Assembly: GCA_903813345.2 (NCBI GenBank)
Contig: CAIIXF020000008.1
Location: 8,583,278-8,647,277 of the forward strand
DNA from: Owenia fusiformis
Taxonomy: Eukaryota; Annelida; Polychaeta; Sabellida; Oweniidae
DNA: 64,000 nucleotides
Reading direction: 5' to 3'
A program made the position numbers and the translations under genes. The notes beneath the pieces are model-generated. The model was not told the DNA's origin. It worked only from the letters and a program-made list of their open reading frames with translations, and ran no database searches. Below are positions 10,960 through 22,414 of this stretch, piece after piece (position 1 is the first letter of the stretch; each line of letters starts with the position of its first letter).

Positions 10960-12500
10960 TTCTTGAAACAAGTCAATCCATACAATAGCAATTCTTCCAT
11001 TCGGAACTTAATGGAAGCCATTTTGTTCTAAGCTTAATACCAATACAATGTACAAAGTTATTGAAAAAACGGCGCCGACGTCACTTACTTCGAAAGATGT
11101 TTTTCTAAAAACCCAATATTACACATTAATTTTAATGTTTAATAGGAAGATTTGTAAGAAACTCTTTGGATAGTCTTAATACTGTTGAAACATTTTAAAA
11201 GGCCCATGCAAGGTTTGAAAATATGTTTTTATCATTCGTTTACTGTTGTTCATGACTTTGAAAGTTATTTATGAGTGACATCACTTAGGGTACAAACATT
11301 GTTTGAAAAAAAGCCATATTGCCATTTTTCCTAAATATGCTAAGCTTTCAAGATAAATCAATGTAGATTGTCTAACTAGGTTTAAAAGACTATCGTATGT
11401 TTTAAATATATACTTCACCGGCATTAGTTTCTATCGGGAACTAAAATTTTGAAATACATATTTCTCTGAACCGCTATACAATTCATGGATGGGTTCATTT
11501 ATCGCTTATTTATCAACCAATAATCAGTGATAATCCTTATTTTCTTCGACAGAAATACGTGGGGATGTATGCATTGGTGTGAATTATCACTTAATAAAAG
11601 ACATGTGAGGCCTCGAAATTTAGTTTAAATAAATTCACTATTTTCCAAGCAAAAGGTCCTTCAAAACCACTTTTGAAATAAAAAATATTTCACGTATCAC
11701 TGTGACATTTTGATAACATTGGGTGAAACTACAATATAAGTCAAAGTGGTTCTTAAACTTTACATGGGGCCCAAAGTATTATAATTTCGAATTCATGTGT
11801 TCCGTTTTTGTTTAAAAAAAAGAATCGTTGATAACATTTCAAGTCTTGGAAAGGAAAAAATTCCATTTACCACACCCCCTTTGTATGTCTCACAATCTTG
11901 TAAAAAGTGAGCAATGTCATTAGTATTGTGATAATAACGTCCCTTATACCCTACATTATTTATTACAGGTCGTGTAGACCATTGTAGACCATTTATAGCA
12001 AAAACATTGACTTTTGCACGTTGGTGATGATGCGCCTTTTTTAATAGATCTCATATCTTAGAAGTGTAGGTCTTATCAGTTCAAAAAAATACTAGAATAC
12101 CTAACATATTTTGCCATGCACTGCGCCTATTCATTTGGCAATTCAGTTGTAAATTTTTTCTTGAAAAAATAAATCTTCCAAAAGTGTTGAGTTTTCTTGC
12201 AGAAATCGCCTTATCCCCCCTCACCATCCATTTTGCACGATCACCGGGCGTGAGTTAGGTAACCTAAACACAGAATGTAAATAACTCAGTCAGATTCATG
12301 CCCGGTGTAAAGGGAGAATATCAATAAACTCAAGGCCTGTGTTACACTTGCTAACTGTATAATGTATTATCTTACTATGCTAGAATATTTTCTCTATATC
12401 TTGACACTGTTGAATCTGGATTTGTTTAGGCTCAATTTATATTTCGCACTTTTTTCTTTTTTGGGGGGGTCACCCATCGCACCCCCTCCCCTGGCTACGC
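10960..12500. repeat. Dispersed ~1.5-kb element, copy 1 (ends CCTGGCTACGC)
   Basis: Blocks at about 10990-11200 (GTACAAAGTTATTGAAAA.., GGATAGTCTTAATACTGTTGAAAC) are recognisable again at about 30060-30230. Both copies end in a CCTGGCTACGC-type terminus (here at about 12490). No transposase is visible. The left boundary is approximate. Confidence 0.5.
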
Positions 12501-12509
12501 AAAGATATC

Positions 12510-12579
12510 AAAATTTTTCCTAGGAAATACATAAATTAATACCAATGAGTATTTATTTATGTATTTCTTAGGAAAAATT
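12510..12579. repeat. Long perfect-stem hairpin
   Basis: The arm AAATTTTTCCTAGGAAATACATAAA (about 12511-12535) is inverted at about 12552-12578 with one or two changes. A closely related hairpin lies at 31493-31586, also downstream of the same 1.5-kb element family. Confidence 0.75.
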
Positions 12580-12669
12580 CTGCCATATGTGTGGCTACGC
12601 CCTGACTGACGCGATTAGAATTATTCCCGGGTTTCCAGAACTCTGTGTTTTTTAACATTTTCGTTTGGT

Positions 12670-12711
12670 GTGAATCACGTGACATTCTTCGTCGCCATCT
12701 TTGATCCAAAT
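12670..12711 (+). promoter_or_regulatory. Candidate promoter and 5' untranslated exon of the lark-like gene
   Basis: A CACGTGAC E-box (12676-12683) is followed by CGCCATCTT (12693-12701, a YY1-type initiator element common at promoters of housekeeping genes). A consensus donor AAT|GTAAGT follows at 12712. The lark-like coding sequence starts with an ATG directly after an AG acceptor (15609), which requires an upstream non-coding exon. This is the best candidate within 3 kb. It is inference only and no transcript is available. Confidence 0.35.
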
Positions 12712-12899
12712 GTAAGTTCTTTGTTTTCTGTGCACGTTTCAATCGATATATTTGTATTTAATGTACTTTAAGTTTCGATGCAACGTTAATGTTTCATGTT
12801 CCATTATTTTCATCTATAGAGAAGTAAAAGCTTTGGTATCATAATGATTTTCTTCAGTTTTTAAAAAATCGCGTTACGACGAACGATCTGCGATTCTCA

Positions 12900-13690
12900 A
12901 TCATCATCATGAATCAACGATCACATTTAGTTGAAGGAAGAAATCATAGATCAATATCGAAGCTCTTTCATGAATTTGTTTACTTGGGGAAATGCGTCGA
13001 ACTTCGATGTTTGGGGTTACTTCGTCATGAGGCTACACTGTACTTCGACATGGAGTTATTTCGACTTACTTCCTGCGAAAGCTATTTGGCATAAGTTTCA
13101 AAATCTAACATGGCTCTCGAAGTGAGTAAATTTCGACCATTGCTGATAACTCATATTTCCAGGGTCAGCCATCTTGGATTTATATCTTGGCAGTTTGAGC
13201 AAGGAGGATTGGCTCCCAGAGTGCAACATCGATATTCTGCCCCATATATGGGCATGTCGTGCTACAAAATTTGAATTCCAACGACCGCCATTTTGTTCAC
13301 TTCAACATTTGAATCGTGAATTTTGGTCTTATATCCCAACGAAAAATTCCAAAACTCACAAGAAATGATCGAGATATTGGTTCGAATATTTTGAACTGTT
13401 TATTTTGAATTTATAATCGGTTATAATTTCAGAAAATAACGACATTTCGGCGTTTTCATTGTTGGAAAATATCGACTTCGATTCTGGGAGCCAATCCTCC
13501 TTGCAGTTTGAGATTTCAATTTATTTTTAAAATTTCCAAAAAACAATCATTGTGGTCTATGTGAATTGGAAATATTAGCCAATGTCGAAATAGCATGGTC
13601 TAGGTAGCCACATACGTCGAAGTTCGACGGATCTCCCCCAATACTTAAACCCAAATGTGGGTTCGGCTTGCTTTTTTATGACTTTAATAA
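12900..13690. repeat. Inverted-repeat MITE cluster sharing arms with 31860-32470
   Basis: Segments here (TTTCAAAATCTAACATGGC, TCTCGAAGTGAGTAA, GCGAAAGCTATTTGG) reappear inverted at 31860-32450. An inner element has TIR-like arms AGCAAGGAGGATTGGCTCCCAGA (about 13198) and its inverse at about 13490-13512. Short open frames here are products of the repeat, not genes. Confidence 0.6.
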
Positions 13691-13983
13691 GGCAAACCTC
13701 ACCTACAGCTGAAACCTATTCCAAACTGTGTACAGTGCTCACCATAAAGAATAAAGAATTACAAAAGCTATGGAAATCACATGCTGTCACACATGTAATA
13801 AATTCTTACCTCAGTGTATTCAGCAGTCAGTGCTCTATTTTCTCAGTCCTAGTAAGTCCAGATATAGTGGAATTCGTGTCCATAATGACAAATAAGAACT
13901 TAAAAATTTGAAGTAGAATTCACATGTTAATGCCGACTCTTCAAATGTTGAGGTGATTTTGGAGCTGGATTACGCGGCAATGT

Positions 13984-14101
13984 GGATTGGCTCCCAGAAT
14001 GCAACATGACACGTGTCAGCTTTCAAAATGCTGTTCCGCCATTTTGAAATCTGTCACGAGTAAATAAGGTTACCTGATGTTGCATTCTGGGAGTCAATCT
14101 T
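13984..14101. repeat. 118-bp mini-MITE
   Basis: GGATTGGCTCCCAGAATGCA at 13984 is inverted at 14077-14101 (ATGTTGCATTCTGGGAGTCA). It has the same terminal sequence as the larger element at 13198-13512, so it is a short deletion derivative of that family. Confidence 0.7.
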
Positions 14102-14109
14102 CCTTGGAT

Positions 14110-15083
14110 CACAAACATGACGATTCATGAAAACATTCGTTCGATTTGGTAGGGATTTATCCATCATTTGCAGGTATCATTCGGATTCATTTATTGTGCT
14201 ACTTAACCTTTAGCATGCTGACTTATTTCAGCAAATATATCCCACGGGACTGACTTATTTTTCAAAGAGTGCAAAAAATGATATGCCTGGACTAAATAAT
14301 TAATATCTCAATAACTACTGAATGAATCTGGATAAAATTTTCACAAAGAGAAGATACACTGGCCTGGCTCATGAAACAAATGTTCTCATGAATTTTTTAC
14401 GTACATAAACACGACTGGGCATAAATATACCATGAATACTCCTCCGGAATCCGCCGCTTCGCCCCTGGGGAGATTCAACGTCTGGTCAGATTCCAAAACT
14501 GAATTTGCAGCGATTGAATGTTCATCTTTTCAGTTCAGAAAATATTTTTTTTTTTTTCTACCGCTTGGGAGAGTTTGAGACACGAAACTTAGAATTTAGC
14601 TCATTGTGACAACTTTCGAGGGTTGAGATTTATTTTTGCACCCCACTTTAGTTGGATACCTTGATGAATTGAAGATGAAAATCAGGACTATGTCCGCAGT
14701 TTTCCTAAACCTTTTCTCTTGTTTTCTTTGACAAAACACTTTTACCAATGTAATAAGAGATTGATTACTGAAAACAATGCTTCATATTTGCTTTTTTTCA
14801 GCATTTATATCTAGGTCTTGAAATTGTCCACCATTTTGTCCAACTACAAGAAATTGAATAGCTAACATTTGTTTGGGGAGGTTTGCTATCACTAAATGTC
14901 AAAAATAAGAAAAAGGAAAAACACCTCCACTTTCATGGGGGTTACTACTAATACTTCCCCTTAGCATATGGATGAAATTTTGAGGTTGAAATTCATGTAT
15001 TCTTTCTTTTGACCTTTCTACATCTCTTCATTGACAGGAATACGATGTCAATCATTAAGGTGCCATGGAACTTAACATGGTAA
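14110..15083. other. Probable intron or intergenic DNA, no feature seen
   Basis: AT-rich with a short T tract near 14550. No open frame with domain content is present. It would be intron 1 of the lark-like gene if the proposed upstream exon is right. Confidence 0.4.
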
Positions 15084-15087
15084 TTAA

Positions 15088-15435
15088 AGGGGCATCAAGG
15101 CTTAGAGATAAAAAATTCGAAAATCAGGGCAAGATTTGGCTTAACATCTTCTTTGACATACCTATTTTCTTAAAATGTATGGATAAACTATAAATTTCAG
15201 CATTAAGCAGTGTAAATTCAGGTCAAAGTTTCTATAAAGGGAGTCCCACTTATAGATTTTGAAGATCCAACACATTTCAAGAGGGATATCAGCTGAAATG
15301 ATGTTCATCCAGGGGGTTTCTTTGGAGATAATAAAAAATATATGTTGGTCTTGATGAAATATCCAAACTTCAATGAAATATTTTGACACTGGTCCATGAT
15401 CGTTGAATGACCCCGCCGCACTAATTGTTGCACCT
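15088..15435 (+). mobile_element. TTAA-flanked non-autonomous element (Kolobok/piggyBac-like), copy 1
   Basis: It is flanked by TTAA at 15084-15087 and 15436-15439, with ends AGG..CCT. The same element, inverted and diverged, occurs at 63250-63612, also between TTAA sites. Shared blocks include TCAACGATCATG..AGTGTCAAAATAT and CCATACATTTTAAGAAAATAGG. TTAA duplications are typical of the piggyBac and Kolobok superfamilies. There is no transposase gene. Confidence 0.75.
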
Positions 15436-15608
15436 TTAAGGAAATTACAAAACAGGAAGCGACAAAACATTCTGCATTTTTGGACATTTTTTGAACAAAA
15501 CCTGAAAGGTAATGCCCATATATAGAATTAGTTGTGTTTCCTGAAAAGAACATGAACTCAAAATAGGAAGCCACTAGATTTACTGAACACATACTTTTGT
15601 TTTTTCAG

Positions 15609-18600
15609 ATGGCCACCACTAAATTATTTGTAGGGAATGTCCCTGAAGGATGTGAAAGCAGAGACTTGCGAGTTTTATTTGAAAACTTTGGCAAAGTTGT
15701 GGAGTGTGATGTCGTAAAGAACTATGCATTTGTGGTGAGTGCGTGGACAATTACTTTTTATTATCCCATCGAACGAAGTTCGGAGGGATATAGGGAACGC
15801 CTCCGTCCGTACGTACGTACGTACGTCTGTCCGTCCGGGCAATAACTCCAATACCGTTGGTCTGATTTTGTTCATATTTTGTACACATATACCCTATGGG
15901 GGTAGAAGTTCTGCTTGAAAGCCGATTCTCAAAATGGCCGCTCATTTGAAAATGGCTGCCATTTTAGTGCCGATTTTACAGTAATTTAGGTGCAATATGT
16001 AAAACTGTTATAGCAATATGTTTTAAATGTAAAAAAATGATAAAGGACAATAATAATGCTACAAATGTAGATGTTAAAGAAGCACATGGCAGCCATCTTG
16101 AAAAATGGCGGCCTTTACGCGTCATTTTACGATTTTTGCTGTAGCTCAAAAAATAGTGGAGCGATTTTGTTCACATTTGGTATGTGAATACTATAAGCAT
16201 TGCACACTGTCTAAAGACACTTTTGGTAGAAGGCGGCCATTTTGAAAAATGGCCGTCATTTTAACGTATTTTACTATAACTCGAAAAGTAGTGGAGCGAT
16301 TTTGTTCATATTTGGTATGTGAATACTATAAGCATGGCACAGTGTCCTATGACACTTTTGGTAGAAGGCAGCCATTTTGAAAAAAAAATGGCCTTCATTT
16401 TAACGTATTTTACTATACCTCAAAAAGTAGTTGAGCGATTTTGTTCATATTTGGTATGTGAATACTATAAGCATAGCACACTGTCTTATGACACTTTTGG
16501 TAGAAGGCGGCCATTTTGAAAAAAAAATTGAAAAATGGCTGCCATTTTAACGTATGTTACTATAACTCGAAAAGTAGTGGAGCGATTTTGTTCATATTTG
16601 GTATGTGAATACTATAAGCATGGCACAGTGTCCTATGACACTTTTGGTAGAAGGCAGCCATTTTGAAAAAAAAATTGAAAAATGGCCACCATTTTAACGT
16701 ATTTTACTATAACTAGAAAAGTGGTGGAGCGATTTTGTTCATATTTGGTATGTGAATACTATAAGCATGGCACACTGTCCTATGACACTTTTGGTAGAAG
16801 GCGGCCATTTTGAAAAAAAAATTGAAAAATGGCCACCATTTTAACGTATTTTACTAGAGGTGTCAAGTATTAACCGGTTAACCGCCGATAATGCCTTGAC
16901 CGGTCTGTGTTTTTATGGGCGGTTAGTTGACCGTGTATAATTCTGTTATTTCCCGCGCTTATTTTGCATGCTAATGCGTTTGGTTTTATGGTGTCAGTTT
17001 CACGTAAGCAACTCATACATGTCATAAGTCCCATAACTCCTTACAAACATCCAATCAGCAACTTTAATCCCTGTCAGATTGCTTTCCCGCGCTTACTTTG
17101 CATTTTAATCTGTTTGTTTTTCAAGCGTCAGTTTCATGTGAGCTACTCATACATGTGATAGGTCCGATAATTCCTTACAAATATCCAATCAGCAACTTTA
17201 ATCCCTGCCACATTGCTTTCCCGCGCTTACTTACATAGAATAGAGTAAAGCTTGACGAACGTAAAAATAAACGCAGATATATCATTTTTCCAATTTTTTT
17301 CAACTTTCAAGATCGAAGATGAAGATTTCATTTGAAATTATCAGTTCAAATTTCCCGCCGGTTAACCGACTTTAACCGGTAAAAACCCCCGGTTAACCGG
17401 TTAATGCTCAAGCGGTTAATTGACACCACTATATTTTACTATAACTAGAAAAGTAGTGGAGCTATTTGGTATGTGAATACTATAAGCATGGCACACTGTC
17501 TATTTCTAATGACACTTTTGGTAGAAGGTGACCATTTTGAAAAATGGCCACCATTTTAACGTATTTTACTATAACCACGAAAAGTAGTGGAGCGATTTTG
17601 TTCATATTTGATATGTGAATACTTTAAGCATGGCACATTGTCTAATAAAACTTTGGGGAGTAATCGGCCATTTTGAAAAATGGCCAACATTTTTATGTGT
17701 GTGTTATTTTACAAGTACGTGTGCGATTTTTCAAAAATTTTAGAGGTGGCTACTTAAAAGCATATTATTTCTTCTGATGAGAACTTTGCTAGTGAGCAAC
17801 CATTTTGAAAATGGTGGCCTTTCTGGTGTGTTGTTTTATGATATTTGCTATTCGTTTGTAAAAATGCCAGCCATTTCTGTTCGATGGGATTCGCTACGCT
17901 TTGGCGTTGCCGTTGTTCTGGTTTGCATTTAGTAAAGAATCACGATGGTGGAATTATAAGAGAGCAGGAGCCATACACCTTGATTTAATATTTTTTGCTT
18001 TGCTTTGTGGAAATTGAAAATAAAGAAGATAAGAACAATTTTGAAAATATTGAGTATTATAATAAATGTTTATTTTTCTTAAAAACTCTGCATTTAATAT
18101 AATAAGACGAGGAAATGGTTTAATACAATTCCTGGCTATTAAAAATATATCAGATAGAGGCAATCTCTGTTGTTTAGTTATCAGATGGATCTGTCTCGAA
18201 AATTTTTCATTCATAGCACGATTACACTGGTATGTCTAATTTCAAAATTGCAGCCAATTTTTGTTTGATTGCAGCACTTTTCATCATCAGAGGAGGCTAA
18301 GACTGCAGCAGCAGCATTGAACAAATCCATGTTTCAGAATAACACAATCAGGGTAGAGGTAAGCACATAGACAGATTGTCCATGTTTCAGAATAACACAA
18401 TCAGGGTAGAGGTAAGCACATAGACAGATTGTCCATGTTTCAGAATAACACAATCAGGGTAGAGGTAAGCACATAGTCAGATTGTCCATGTTTCAGAATA
18501 ACACAATCAGGGTAGAGGTAAGCACATAGACAGATTGTCCATGTTTCAGAATAACACAATCAGGGTAGAGGTAAGCACATAGACAGATCGTCCATGTTTC

Positions 18601-21600
18601 AGAATAACACAATCAGGGTAGAGGTAAGCACATAGACAGATTGTCCATGTTTCAGAATAACACAATCAGGGTAGAATAAGCACATAGTCAGATTGTCCAT
18701 GTTTCAGAATAACACAATCAGGGTAGAGGTAAGCACATAGACAGATTGTCCATGTTTCAGAATAACACAATCAGGGTAGAGGTAAGCACATAGTCAGATT
18801 GTCCATGTTTCACAATAACACAATCAGGGTAGAGGTAAGCACATAGACAGATTGTCCATGTTTCAGAATAATACAATCAGGGTAGAGGTAAGCACATAGA
18901 CAGATTGTCCATGTTTCAGAATAACACAATCAGGGTAGAGGTAAGCACATAGACAGATTGCCCATGTTTCAGAATAACACAATCAGGGTAGAGGTAAGCA
19001 CATAGACAGATTGTCCATGTTTCAGAATAACACAATCAGGGTAGAGGTAAGCACATAGACAGATTGTCCAGTAGGAATAATGAACATTTCAACTACACTG
19101 AGATCCCAGATTGAGCAATAAATTCAAATGAACTTTGAACTTCAGACTGAAAGATACTAGTAATTGAAAATATGAGTCCATTATTGGCCATCATGCTATA
19201 CTTTTTAGCTCATTTAATGTCTCTTCTTCCTTAAAACTTGTAAGATTTTGAAAATAAATGTTCATATATATGGACCTTTTAAGCAACCTTTATTTTTAAT
19301 GCCTGTTTTATGACTTTCATATAGGTGAGTAACAGCACAGTCCGCCAGAAAGCAGGAATGGGAGACAAGGAAGGATGTTATGTTTGCGGTGGAACTGGAC
19401 ATTGGGCAAATGAATGTCCGTCAAAGGCGTAAGAATCTTTTGCATAATTCACTTAAAGGCCCACTTCGTGTATATTCAATGTTTTTGGGCAAAATAAAGA
19501 CTTTTAGTTGAATTCTATAGAATTTCCAATGTATTGATAAGAATCCCATCTTTCATTTGACTCCCAACAACAGCACAAACGGACCACATCAGAGCTTACG
19601 ATTTATAATCAAAAAAATATTTTCAATCTTTCAAGTTTTTATAAACATCATTAAAAGATGGCAAAGTTGTTTGTATAACATGATACATTCATTTTTGTAG
19701 AAGTGACGCCATCTTTTAAATCAAAAGTAATTAAAAACATGCACTTTGTTTAGCATTTGCATGTATGTCTAATCTCTGAACTTAAAATGCTTTTTTCTAT
19801 GTGAGTTTTTTTTTTTTGGTTAAATATTCAAGCAAATCAAACTTTGTTTCATATTTGAGCGAGTGTGTGAGTAATATGTTTCAATGATTTTTTTTCTTTT
19901 TCTTCTAAATTAAGTATAGTGGGCCTTTAAATAATAGTTAGAGGTCCACCCCAAAGATGCATCAAAGCATTTAGATGATGTAAAGAATTGAAAAAAATAC
20001 ATTTTTTATAATTATTAATTGCTGTATAGCTCAGGAAATACTAGATGTCTCAGTATATTTCTTCATTATGTTGTTTGAAATGTCTCCCTAACAAAGGCTG
20101 GACTAATTATTGCTCTTATCCAGGGATTTAGGGAGGTCCAACATTTTAAGTTTATCTATCAAACAGGCAAATGATAACTATTCACTCAAGTGAACTAAGT
20201 AATCCCCTCCCTCCATTCTTTGTCGTGTCAAGATCTGTCATTTAAGCAATGAGTAGGTACATGTACATCTTACGTGAGGAATAAAGACCTAAATTCTAAG
20301 ATTTATGGCGCAATATTTGACCATTATTTGATGTCAAATATTATATTAGAATTAATATTAGAGTTGGGTCAATCATAGTTGTGTTCAGGTCAGGTTTTAG
20401 GGTTTTTTCGTGTCACAATTTATATATACGAGATATAACATGGTGGTCGGTGGACTTGATTAAATTGAATTTATGACTGAAATGTGGGATGTTGTAACAA
20501 TATAGCTATCCATATCCAACTGTATATATATATTAGACAACATATCTGACATCTATCCATCTTAAGTTTCTGATTTGATAGTATTCATCATTGAGGCAAT
20601 TTTCTGAAGTGAATCATGATATTTCATCTTATACTTAATTTTAACTTATGTATTATTGTCTATTAGGCGAATGGAGAGAGGGGGCAGAGGAGGAGGCAGA
20701 GGTCGCGGAGAGGGTGGATTAAGGGGTAGAGGACCACCAAGGGGTAGAGGATTTCCACCTCCCCCTCCAAGGAGGGCACCAAGATATGATCCTTATGCAG
20801 ATCCCTACGCTGATCCTTATGCAGAGGATCCTTACGCAGAGGATCCATATGGCGAGGATCCATATGCTGATCCCTATGCAGATCCTTATGCTGCACCACC
20901 AAGACCAAGGTATCATAACCAAGAATTATTTGGTTTAAATTTAATTGTAATATTGTTACTTACTAGCTTATGAGAAAGTACAAAGCACATGAGTTACAAA
21001 CCCAAAATATGTCAGAAATTGATCAAGTTTTGAAAAAATAAGTCTTTGAATGTTAAAGTCAAAGGAAATTATTTTTATTGTTCAATCAAGCGTTTAAGCT
21101 TTTCAACAATATTATGCTCTTATGTCTTATGTCTATGTTTGACAAAAAATCTGTTTTTTATTTACAGATACGCTCCATATGCTGACCCTTATGCTCGACG
21201 TGCCAGGATAGCTGCTGTAAGGGCAGCAAGGGCAGCAGCAGCTGCAGACCCATTGGGTAGACCACCACCTGAATATTATGCCAAGAAGAGACCAGCTCCA
21301 AGGTATTAATGATTAATACTTTAAGTTTGTCCTTTTCATTAGGTAAATTGCATATTACCCATACATCTGTCCATCTGGGTAATAACTCAAATCTGTTGGC
21401 TCGATATTGTTCATATTTCCTTAACATTATAACCCCAATGTACTTCTGAAATTTAATTGTCAATTTTACTTTTTTTGTCAGAACTTAAAATTATAATTAA
21501 AAAGTATAGATTTACTGGAAATTATGATTTATGCTGTTTATTAAGTCCAAGATATGGTTGGGATATTTATATGATTTGTTTAACATTCTATAACTCTGAT

Positions 21601-22414
21601 GTCTTTTAGACTCTAAAAGTACAGTTTTTTTAATTTTATATGAAGCTAGTTGAAAGTTGATTTGCCCAACAAGGCAGCATTTTGAAAACTGTTGTTTTTA
21701 TATGACCATTTTGGATTTTCCATCCTAAAATCTTTTTTTAAAGGCTTGTCTACAGGTTTCCAGCCAAACCATTAAATCAAGCCATATTACTCACACACTC
21801 GCTCAAATATGAAACAAGATTTTATTACTATCTGGATAATAACTAGAATCTGTTGGGATGATATTGTTCATATTTCCTTAACATTATAACCCTAACGTAT
21901 TTCTAAAATTTAATTGCAAATTTTACATATTTGTCAGAACTTAAAATTATAATTAAAAAGTATAGATTTACTGGAAATAATGATTTATGCTGTTTATTAA
22001 GTCCAACATATGGTTGGGATATTTATATGATTTGACATTCTATAACTCTGATGTCTTTTAAACTCTAAAAGTACCCTTTTGATTTTTTTAAATTTCACAT
22101 GAAGCTAGATAAAAGTTGATTTGCCCAACAAGGCAGCTTTTTGAAAACTGTTGGTTTTTAATATGTGTATTAATACATGTTTTGATACAACTTGAAAAAA
22201 TAAGTAGTATGGTGGCCATTCTTAGGAATGTCTGGCTGTCATGTCAGATGAAGAAGATATGTTCAATTGTATTTCCTACACCTTGCCTAATTGCCTCAAA
22301 TATGTGATAAAATTTCAAATTTAGTGATCAATTACCTTCATTCTGTAAAAGCACTACACGTTATACATTGATTTACTGTTTTCCAGAGATCCCTATGAGG
22401 ACCCTTATGAATAA
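15609..22414 (+). CDS. Lark/RBM4-like RNA-binding protein (RRM, CCHC knuckle, RG and DPY-rich tail)
   Basis: The coding exons are 15609-15734, 18275-18358, 19325-19428, 20667-20909, 21168-21302 and 22387-22414 (TAA at 22412). All have AG/GT borders and phases that join, giving 239 residues. Residues 5-72 form an RRM with RNP2 LFVGNV and RNP1 KNYAFVHF, split across exons 1 and 2. A CCHC knuckle follows ([14 protein letters not shown]). Next come an RGG-rich stretch, a run of PYADP/EDPYAE repeats, an Ala-rich helix, and a DPYEDPYE end. Lark and RBM4 proteins regulate splicing and translation. They normally carry two RRMs, so this single-RRM member is shorter than the type. A 3' untranslated exon begins at 23021. 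The exon 2 end has been amplified into a 14-copy array. Confidence 0.9.
15760..17895. repeat. Helitron-like non-autonomous repeat with ~130-bp tandem core
   Basis: It begins TTATCCCATCGAACGAAGTTCGGAGGGATA, then has (CCGT/ACGT)n. About seven core units of ~130-148 bp follow (GAGCGATTTTGTTCATATTTGG, TGAATACTATAAGCAT, TGACACTTTTGGTAGAAGG, GGCCATTTTGAAAAA). It ends in TGTTCGATGGGAT, the inverse of the start motif. This architecture (microsatellite plus satellite core) matches the non-autonomous Helitron-type elements of molluscs, although class assignment is inference. It lies in the first coding intron of the lark-like gene and is split by a hAT-like insert. Confidence 0.75.
16855..17431. mobile_element. 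hAT-like non-autonomous transposon inserted in the satellite core
   Basis: The ends TAGAGGTGTCAA and TTGACACCACTA are flanked by the 8-bp direct repeat TATTTTAC (16847-16854, 17432-17439). Removing the element restores ACGTATTTTACTATAACTAG, as in the neighbouring core units, which proves the insertion. Subterminal regions are rich in AACCGGTTAACCGG palindromes. The interior is a ~138-bp tandem duplication (TTTCCCGCGCTTACTTTGCAT..CCAATCAGCAACTTTAATCC). There is no coding capacity. Confidence 0.92.
18326..19071 (+). repeat. 53-bp tandem array spanning an exon end and its splice donor, 14 copies
   Basis: The unit starts TCCATGTTTCAGAATAACAC, continues AATCAGGGTAGAG, then GTAAGCACATAGACAGATTG. 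The first copy is the real end of lark exon 2 (coding through 18358) plus the first 20 bp of the intron. Thirteen further, nearly identical copies follow in the intron. The seventh has lost GG from the donor (GTAGAATAAGC, about 18672), and the tenth has CAG changed to CAC (about 18811). All other copies keep the GAG|GTAAGC donor and TTTCAG. The high identity implies recent amplification or homogenisation. Confidence 0.97.
19457..19926. mobile_element. TTAA-flanked element with AGGCCCACT ends
   Basis: TTAA at 19453-19456 and 19927-19930 flanks inverted ends AGGCCCACT and AGTGGGCCT. The interior has no transposase. A fragment related to its right part (GCGAGTGTGTGAGTAATATG) is found inverted at about 21786-21815. 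Confidence 0.7.
21370..22165 (+). repeat. Direct duplication of ~330 bp in lark-like intron 5
   Basis: Block 21375-21700 and block 21835-22160 are direct copies with about ten per cent visible differences. They share AACTTAAAATTATAATTAAA, AAGTATAGATTTACTGGAAA, TGGTTGGGATATTTATATGA and others. Between them is a short TTGTCTACAGGTTTCCAGCC fragment of the repeat core seen at 47980-48610. Confidence 0.85.

Noticed and set aside
12909-13368. Open frames of 61-64 codons on the plus strand
   Set aside because: They lie within an inverted-repeat element whose sequence recurs at 31860-32470. Three overlapping frames are equally open, so none is supported.
15675-15945. Minus-strand frames with RTYVRT repeats
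   Set aside because: They are translated (ACGT/CCGT)n microsatellite at the start of the Helitron-like repeat.
18326-19071. CRISPR-like array
   Set aside because: The 53-bp units are contiguous identical repeats with no variable spacers, in a spliced eukaryotic gene.
20663-20922. Minus-strand frames opposite lark exon 4
   Set aside because: These are shadows of the repetitive DPYADPY coding exon, which has clear splice sites and a conserved upstream RRM and CCHC on the plus strand.
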